Source of the DNA: Microdochium bolleyi | Taxonomy: Eukaryota; Ascomycota; Sordariomycetes; Xylariales; Microdochiaceae | Direction of reading: 5' to 3' | NCBI GenBank assembly: GCA_001566295.1 | Contig: KQ964245.1 | Coordinates: 4,159,524-4,223,523, forward strand | DNA: 64,000 nt | Part shown: in pieces, positions 59,647 to 64,000 of the stretch | How positions within the stretch are numbered: position 1 is the stretch's first letter | Layout of the letters: each line of letters starts with the position of its first letter | The notes under the pieces: generated by a model | Database searches by the model: none | The model's input: the letters and a program-made list of their open reading frames with translations, nothing else | What the model was told of the DNA's origin: nothing | Made by a program: the position numbers and the translations under genes

Positions 59647-62600
59647 GTTGGCGGTAGTTGACGCTGTACGCTAAAGAATGGTCTGGTGTGGGAAATAATG
59701 AAGGTATCGTCGTTGTCAAAATTTCGATGACAACGAAGGCTTAGATCGTCTGGATTCGAAAACGCGTTAGCATGTACTGCTAGAGATGCCTGGTGATCTC
59801 CTGCTCTTCGTCCCAGTTTCCAGCCGGCGCCACTGGCACAGCTCTGTAGCCCTGCACCACCACCGGCGACTACTGTTTCTCTGCCCCCGGGGCACTGGTC
59901 GCAGGGACCATGCTTCCTCAGCACAGCGAGCTGTGCATGAGTGCGGCGGAGAGTCTCTGTGCCGCGGCGAGGTCGTGCAAGAGGCTCGGCGAAGACCATC
60001 GAGGCTTCTGATGAGCGTCGCACTACTTGGGAGGCATCGCAAGTGTTCGCTCGAGGGGGTTTGGCGACGCGCGAACGGGCAATATAGCGAGAGGCCTGCA
60101 GCGATGCGACCAGGGGAGACGAAGACGCGAATCGGGACGAAAGCAGACGACGATGTGACTTACCTCGACACGATGAGTGCCAATTGACAAGACGACAAAG
60201 CTGGCGATGGGAAAGGGCTGATGAACGGCGGCCGAATGGGGACGGAGAAGCGGGAAATGGGAAGAAGAATGCAGGACGCACTGCAGAGGACGGGGAGAAA
60301 AGGGTGGCCGGGTCCAGAGCGAGAGATTGCTGCCAGTGTCGGTGCCCACCCGCCCGCCGCGGCACTGCACCTCGCCTCAGCTGCACCTGGGTCCTGTGCA
60401 CACACTCCTACACACGCACAGTGGCACTTCCACGCTCGGCGGATCCCCGTTCCCGACAAGCGTCCAGGCCTGCCCCTTTTTCCTGCGCATGCGAACCACC
60501 TCCCCGACCGAGCAAGCTGCGACAGCACAAGCCTCATAGCAGAATCGGGACCTGGGACTGTGCTCGATCTGACCCCGGGTCTACCTGGTCATAACGACTG
60601 CCTTCAAGGTTCATGTGCATCGGAGGGGAGCTTTCTGGAACTTGCTGCAGAACTCCGGCATGCCTCTCGGGACTCTGCCCAGTGCATGCGATCGTTGACA
60701 TGTCCCAGCTACTCCGTACAGCTCGCATCTGGTTAAATGTGTACGACCTGGATGACTGAGTCTAGGTAGCAGGGAGTGGTCCGGACGGCGGAGGCTGCTC
60801 TTGACATTCAACGTTGGTCTACAAGCTGCGGCGCGGCAAGAGCGGGCACTTAATTCGCCATCACCGAGGCGCGATCTTGTTCTCTACGCACATTCGTCGC
60901 CGATCACTCCACGAAGCCATGAGGGCATGTGTCATGTAGCATCGCGCAGGAGGAACAATCGTCGCGGCAGGCAGTGGCAGTATGCGACTTGCTGGAACTT
61001 CCTTCGCAGCCAGCCCCTGAGCTTGCTTGGGCCGACCTAAATGGTGATTATCCTCCGGCGCGAGCCACTTACCACCGAATCGCAGAAACCATGTTCGTGG
61101 CATGGTGGCAAACCCACCATCTAATTCCGCTTGGCCTCATCTGGCAAGGCACGAGGAGCAGGTCCCACGCCCGGGGAGACCTGGCCCCTGGCACTTGAGC
61201 CCCTGCGCGAGCAAACAGCCAATCTCGCAATGCAGAGAGCCTCTCCACGTCCCAGGGGCACAAACATGGGATGGACACTTCCTACTCCACTCCAACATGC
61301 CCCTGGGATCGTCCTGAGATATCCTGGCAAGGGGTCCACCTTGGATCACGCGCAAGAGCCCCTCTCTCTCTCTTCGACTTGCCGGCCTTTCTATCAAGCC
61401 CGCATGGCTCGTGGAGTCGCAAAGGATGGCCCGGACGGGGAACCAGTGGCCACAGCCCAGCGAGCCAGGTCCAGTCGGGTGCGTTGGCACGAAGGTCACC
61501 ACGACGACTGGCAACGGGCGTGGGTGATGGCCCGGCTGTGTTTCACCCTGAAAATCTCCCCACTGTATCACGACATGTCCCGCCATGTGGATGTTTGGGG
61601 TACAGGGCAGAGTGCCGACAATCGTTCTCACAGTGGGCCCATGGAACGATGGATGTTCTACGCAGTAATCATAGTTTGCAGGAGCCACCACGATCGCAAT
61701 GGTCCTCCAGCCAGGCTTGCGCGGATCACCAGGCCGAGTCAGAGTGTTTCTAAACGTGAGACTCGGTACTTGGGCAGTAGCAATAGACGTTGAACTCCCA
61801 CGTTCAGGATGGGCCCCCCATGTTCGTCCGCCGGGTGGTGTAAGAATAGCATCGCCAGGATGTGTCGTGTCATGATGGCGCGGAAAACGATGTGTCATGA
61901 TCGCCACGATCTTGGGTTCTCTGCAAAGTGCTTTTGCTCGAGGCCGCACATCGGGCTTGCTGGGCCAGGCTCTAAATGCTTGCATGCTCGGGGACGGACG
62001 TTGGGTAAACCATCGAGCCTTCCAGTTCGCGGCTTGGTTCGGTGATCTTGATCTGTTACAGGAGGATACATAGCACAGCTCTGGCGTTGCACTCGCGATT
62101 GGCCGGTGTCGATATGGAGGAGCTGGAGCTCGTGCGTCCGGGTCGTGGCTTCCTCCCGAGAGGGCCGTCGAGACCCCCAAGCGCATTTGCGCACACAGCG
62201 CGATGCAAGGGCGATGCATGTCTCGGCCCGTGTCTATTCTGCGCATCCGCTACACTTCACCGACCTACTGCGGAATACTCGTCGGCGTCCCGGCGGTGCA
62301 GAGTTTACGCGGTACCGTCCCTTAGGGTAGGGACAGCCGTTGATGCCAACGAGCAAGCTTCCTTGACGCTCACGGCTAGACTGCCGAGGCGCGCGGACCC
62401 AGCTCTGACGGCTGTTGTGTCGTCCTCGTTCCCCTTCAGGCTTCAGGTCAGTTTTAGCTCGGGCCTAGCACTAGCAAAAAAGTTCTCTGGCGGCCGCGCC
62501 CAGGCTAACGTATTTGCTAGATCGAGGCTGGCTCGGCCGGCGCCCGGTCGGGCCAGAGCTGGGCCTCGCTCACGGCATTCCATCTCACCGCGGGCGCGGG

Positions 62601-64000
62601 CGCGGGCACGGGAGCTGCACATCCCCATCTCCATGATCGACGCTGCCAGCGGCACAGGTTCCGCGTCGGCCTTCTCTGACTCGCAACCACAAGCCAGCCA
62701 TCCAGCCATCAGCCGTCGAGTGTCGCGACAACACACGTCCGCCCATCTCTCTCAGCATCACCATCGCACAGCCCGGCGTCATGTTGCTCGCTAGCCTGGA
62801 TGCTCAAATCTGCGTGCAGCCCTGACTCGAGACGGTCAATTCCAGAACCTCCCCGATCGCTTCGGCCCCGCCGAATTGCCTCCCACCAGAAGCGACCGCA
62901 GAACGCTGTCTGCCCGCCATGCCCGCACTGCCCGCCACGATCCGTGGCTCGCAATAAGAGCGGGCGTCAACATTGTCAGCGTACAGTACGGTAATGCTAC
63001 AGCCGCTTATGCGGCCGCTGCAGTTGGCACGTCTGGCGCTCGGAGTTGCCCGCCCAAGCTGTGCAGATGAAGGCCTTCTAGAATATTGACGGAACCTCGG
63101 ACTTGCAGGGTGTCGCCTGCAACAGCTGGCTAGCCCCGGCCCCTGACTGGGTTCCCACGGCTGGCACGACATGATGATGAAATTGCTCCCAGGTACAGTG
63201 CTGAGGCCCCAGCCGATTCGCATCGCACGGAACAGCATACGGTCTGCGCGATGGTCATTGTTCACCTCAAATACGGTACATGATATGTTCGAAATGGACT
63301 GCGACCGTCCGGGCTGGCAATTATTTTCCTGCCACTGACACTCTTCAGTAGATCGCGGCAATGAGAATGACTGCGGTGAGTAACGCACTGTCCGGTGCAC
63401 CGAAGACAACATTGCTCCTTGTCAGCTGTGCTACCCACCGCAACCTGACTTCCAATTTCGCGTCGTGTCCTAGGCCATGCAGGAGTTAATCTGCCCCAGG
63501 AACTATCTCCATTAGAGCAACTAGCTCGGCATCGGCAATCTCGCCTTCTCCATCCTGACATGGAAGCACTGCCAATGAAAGAGCTGGGACGCGGCCATCC
63601 ACCTCCACTGCCACATGGCTCTCTTGGATCCGTTATTGAGGTCCTGACCATCCTGTGGAGTGTGCTGCCAGGCTGATTCTCCGTACAGCGTGCGTGGAGG
63701 CGTGGGTGATGCCCATGCGATGCCGACACTGATCTGTTCACACGCCAGTATCCCTGTGTACATGCTCTGAACTCACAAACAACGATATCAAGATCGAGAA
63801 GCGTATCGCGGTCATCTGCACAACTAGGCATCTCCTTGTGTGGCCTGTGTGTCCGCCATTATATTCGACACTTGCCGCCAGCCCATCTTGCGGGTAACAA
63901 TCAACATTCGCACAAACGCGCCTTTCATGAGGATTGCAAAAGTGACGAATCTCGGGGTACTTCTGCTGCCGAAGCTCAGGAGTGCAGCGTTCGATCCATG
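59647..64000. other. Region of 4.4 kb without a supportable gene
   Basis: The first about 1 kb should be promoter and leader of the G-alpha gene. From about 60.7 kb to the end I see only overlapping frames without family resemblance (the longest at 61137-62246 on the minus strand and 62042-62794 on the plus strand) and a GC-rich low-complexity patch at about 62580-62615. A gene with its main body to the right of the window cannot be excluded. Confidence 0.45.

Noticed and set aside
61137..62794. Open frames of 369 codons (-) and 250 codons (+)
   Set aside because: Composition is Pro/Arg/His-rich like random GC-rich sequence; no domain or splice pattern extends them.

Overview
This window is nuclear DNA of a filamentous ascomycete (Pezizomycotina). 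Most genes carry short introns of about 50-190 bases with GTAAGT/GTATGT-type donors, CTAAC/CTGAC branch sites and YAG acceptors. The families are typical of the group: fungal transcription-factor domains, a Pth11-like membrane protein, a DUF3716 protein, a group I G-alpha, and a CDC25 RasGEF with SH3 and WW domains. The G-alpha sequence looks closest to Sordariomycete GNA-1-type proteins; that placement is inference. I rebuilt 19 protein genes, with exon joins checked by phase and by family continuity. I saw no rRNA, tRNA, CRISPR array or intact transposon.

Layout. 0-11 kb is compact: the 3' part of URB2 (cut by the window start), a Gln/Pro-rich unknown protein with a 12-base first exon, a DUF924 protein with a mitochondrial-type leader, a secreted SGNH hydrolase, a GNAT acetyltransferase and a disordered hydrophilin-like protein. 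11.8-15.7 kb holds the CDC25-type RasGEF on the minus strand. 15.7-26.0 kb is a 10-kb stretch with no gene I can support, ending in the leader of an ADR1/AmdX-like C2H2 regulator (26.0-28.7 kb). 31.5-36.0 kb holds two beta-glucan-active glycoside hydrolases, a GPI-type GH16 and a GH64 without a signal peptide. 36.1-46.3 kb holds NRDE2, an NAD-type short-chain dehydrogenase, a Pth11-like membrane protein and a Zn2Cys6 regulator. 47.3-59.6 kb holds a CLC channel/exchanger, Sas10/Utp3, 3-ketodihydrosphingosine reductase, the DUF3716 protein and G-alpha. 59.6-64 kb shows no supportable gene.

How they fit together. Housekeeping ribosome and RNA genes (URB2, SAS10, NRDE2) are interspersed with signalling genes (G-alpha, RasGEF, Pth11-like) and cell-wall or lipid genes (GH16, GH64, KDSR). 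The only possible functional cluster is SDR / Pth11-like / Zn2Cys6, which lacks a biosynthetic core enzyme, so I treat it as tentative. I found no convincing wholly new system. The most useful leads are the 10-kb gene-free block before the C2H2 regulator, very small exons carrying essential residues, two start codons in the DUF924 gene, an acceptor pair in the CLC gene where one choice adds a stop, and a leaderless GH64.
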